6,876 nt of DNA from JBBDIK01 sp964640385 (GTDB lineage Bacteria; Actinomycetota; UBA4738; JBBDHU01): assembly GCA_964640385.1 (NCBI GenBank), contig CAZXFL010000053.1:1-6876 (forward strand), given 5' to 3'. The notes below the pieces were generated by a model. It was not told the DNA's origin. It saw nothing but the letters and a program-made list of their open reading frames with translations, and searched no databases. Positions 6,152 through 6,876 of this stretch are shown in pieces. The position numbers were made by a program, and so were the translations under genes. The first letter of the stretch is position 1. Each line of letters begins with the position of its first letter.

Positions 6152-6339
6152 CGCCCGTGCCCGCGGTGGTCGCAGAAAACCAGGCGGAACTCGTTGCCCA
6201 GGGCCCGCGCAAGTCCAGACGCCTGCGCCCACCCGATCGGTTCCGCGAAGCCGCCGTAGAACAGGACGGGCGGGCCGCTTCCTCCAGCGTCCTCGAAATA
6301 CGTGCGAACGCCGTCGGAGGGATTCGTCGCGTAGGGCAT
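6151..6339 (-). pseudogene. Alpha/beta hydrolase, N-terminal fragment
   Basis: Starting at the ATG at 6337-6339 on the minus strand, 63 residues match the beginning of an alpha/beta hydrolase. They include DGVRTYFEDAGGSGPPVLFYGG (residues 9-30; first strands and oxyanion-hole region), an FAEPIGW helix start, and FRLVFCDHRGHGR (51-63), the family's D-x-R-G-x-G-x-S motif cut before its last Ser. The nucleophile Ser, the acid and the catalytic His would all lie further on and are absent. After residue 63 the frame reads through antisense of the ferredoxin relic. The true N-terminus with its upstream spacer is present, so the break removed the 3' part of the gene, not the 5' part. Confidence 0.8.
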
Positions 6340-6419
6340 CTCGTCCCATCATGCCCGGTGTCGGGCTTGTGAGCAGCGTCGAGGCCGCTTGCCGACCGGT
6401 GCCTCCGTGCTCGAACGGG
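6340..6419. other. Former intergenic spacer inside the minus-strand block
   Basis: This lies between the end of the DUF4238-like frame and the start of the hydrolase on the minus strand. It holds no coding signal I can support. Read on the minus strand it ends with GGGACGAG directly before the hydrolase ATG, a weak ribosome binding site. Confidence 0.4.
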
Positions 6420-6713
6420 CTAGCAGCACGAGCCGGCCTCCAGCTCCGGCGCCCTTTGCCGGGGGTTCCCAGGCACCCCTATACTTGGCGCGGAGCCCCG
6501 GATCCCCGGTGGTCGTTCCTTGTCCTTCCAATAGGTGATCGCCATGTCCTGCGACACGAGTGATGGTGAACAGTAGATCTCGCGGTAGGCCGAGTTCATT
6601 GCTCGGGCGTTGATCTCACGAATGCTCGGGGCAGCAGGCTCGGGCGCATCGGAGTCCGTGAGCAGGATGCACCTTGTCGGATCCACAGGAAAGGTGATTT
6701 CGTCGGCAGGGAG
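6420..6713 (-). pseudogene. DUF4238-like protein, C-terminal fragment
   Basis: The minus frame reads PADEITFPVDPTRCILL, then a short acidic loop, EINARAMNSAYREIYCSPS and a tail ending at the stop 6420-6422. This is the arrangement of the C-terminal part of DUF4238 proteins: a strand with F-P-x-x-P, then C-x-L-L, then an I-N-x-x-x-x-x-x-A helix with R-E-I-Y. The function of that family is unknown. Upstream of about base 6713 the same frame turns into arginine-rich antisense of a plus-strand membrane segment, so the N-terminal two thirds are missing. It lies in natural tandem order ahead of the hydrolase fragment. The tail after the SPS motif (about 6420-6540) is less convincing, and the real C-terminus may be earlier. 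Confidence 0.55.
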
Positions 6714-6851
6714 GACGCTGACGCCGAAGACTTGGCGTCGGCGGTCGGGGCGGCGATGGGTGCGATTCTTGCGTCGGCGATCATTGCGCTGCTTGCATGG
6801 CGTCTTCCCATACCTGAGGTCAAGCCGCCTACGTTTCGTAGGCCAAGGTGA
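6714..6851 (+). pseudogene. C-terminal membrane-anchor fragment of an unknown protein
   Basis: The plus frame reads DADAEDLASAVGAAMGAILA and continues SAIIALLAWRLPIPEVKP to a TGA at 6849-6851. It shows a short acidic stretch, one strong hydrophobic helix of about 20 residues (around 6744-6800) and a proline- and arginine-rich tail. That is a typical C-terminal membrane anchor with a cytoplasmic basic end. An ATG at 6756-6758 falls inside the helix and has no ribosome binding site. Upstream of 6714 the frame is antisense to the DUF4238-like piece and loses protein-like character. I do not recognise the family. It could instead be a chance open frame, but its composition is more protein-like than the other frames. 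Confidence 0.4.
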
Positions 6852-6876
6852 GTGCATGACCGGTCGTCTCTGATGC

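Noticed and set aside
6478..6483. TATAGG on the minus strand as a -10 box for the hydrolase fragment
   Set aside because: It is about 140 bases from the ATG, has no -35 partner and lies within the DUF4238-like reading frame.
6852..6876. GTG at 6852 as the start of a further gene running off the window
   Set aside because: Only eight codons are visible; not enough to support a gene.
1..6876. CRISPR array, rRNA or riboswitch
   Set aside because: No spaced repeats, conserved rRNA stretches or recognisable riboswitch cores were seen on either strand.

Overview
The window is high-GC bacterial DNA. It holds two complete genes and, between and around them, an unusual number of truncated gene pieces. 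The codon bias (strong G/C at third positions) and the protein types fit a soil or aquatic Actinomycetota or Chloroflexota lineage. The types are a zinc-ribbon/class III cyclase/AAA/TPR giant protein, a 2-nitropropane-dioxygenase-like enzyme and an M19 dipeptidase piece. I cannot place it more closely.

Layout. 1-700: a piece of a SnoaL-like protein (+) meets, tail to tail, the C-terminal third of an M19 membrane dipeptidase (-). That piece is joined at its own N-terminal side to what looks like a beta-propeller repeat (-). 700-955: upstream region of the first intact gene, with a 14-bp perfect palindrome, a weak promoter candidate and a clear ribosome binding site. 956-1927: complete nitronate monooxygenase-like flavoprotein (+). 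1928-2590: 663 bases without an intact gene, holding a BNR-like propeller relic (-), a relic of a CDF-like cation transporter (-), a 12-bp tandem duplication and a probable leaderless promoter. 2592-5633: complete 1013-residue zinc ribbon-cyclase-AAA ATPase-TPR-like protein (+). 5634-6876: a possible insertion-sequence terminus, then a truncated MvhD/ferredoxin protein (+), a minus-strand segment holding the start of an alpha/beta hydrolase and the end of a DUF4238-like gene, then the C-terminal end of a membrane-anchored protein (+).

How the genes work together: the two intact genes are on the same strand but 664 bases apart, each with its own start signals, and nothing suggests a shared pathway. 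The cyclase is probably a stand-alone cytoplasmic signalling ATPase/cyclase and the flavoprotein a stand-alone oxidoreductase.

The most striking property is the mosaic of relics. At two places fragments on opposite strands abut with almost no sequence between them (about 6150 and about 6713). Those two junctions bound a minus-strand block of about 563 bp that contains the end of one gene and the start of the next. It looks like a random genomic chip placed between two broken plus-strand genes. Either this lineage inserts short DNA chips into intergenic space, or the contig contains assembly or amplification chimeras; the sequence alone cannot decide.
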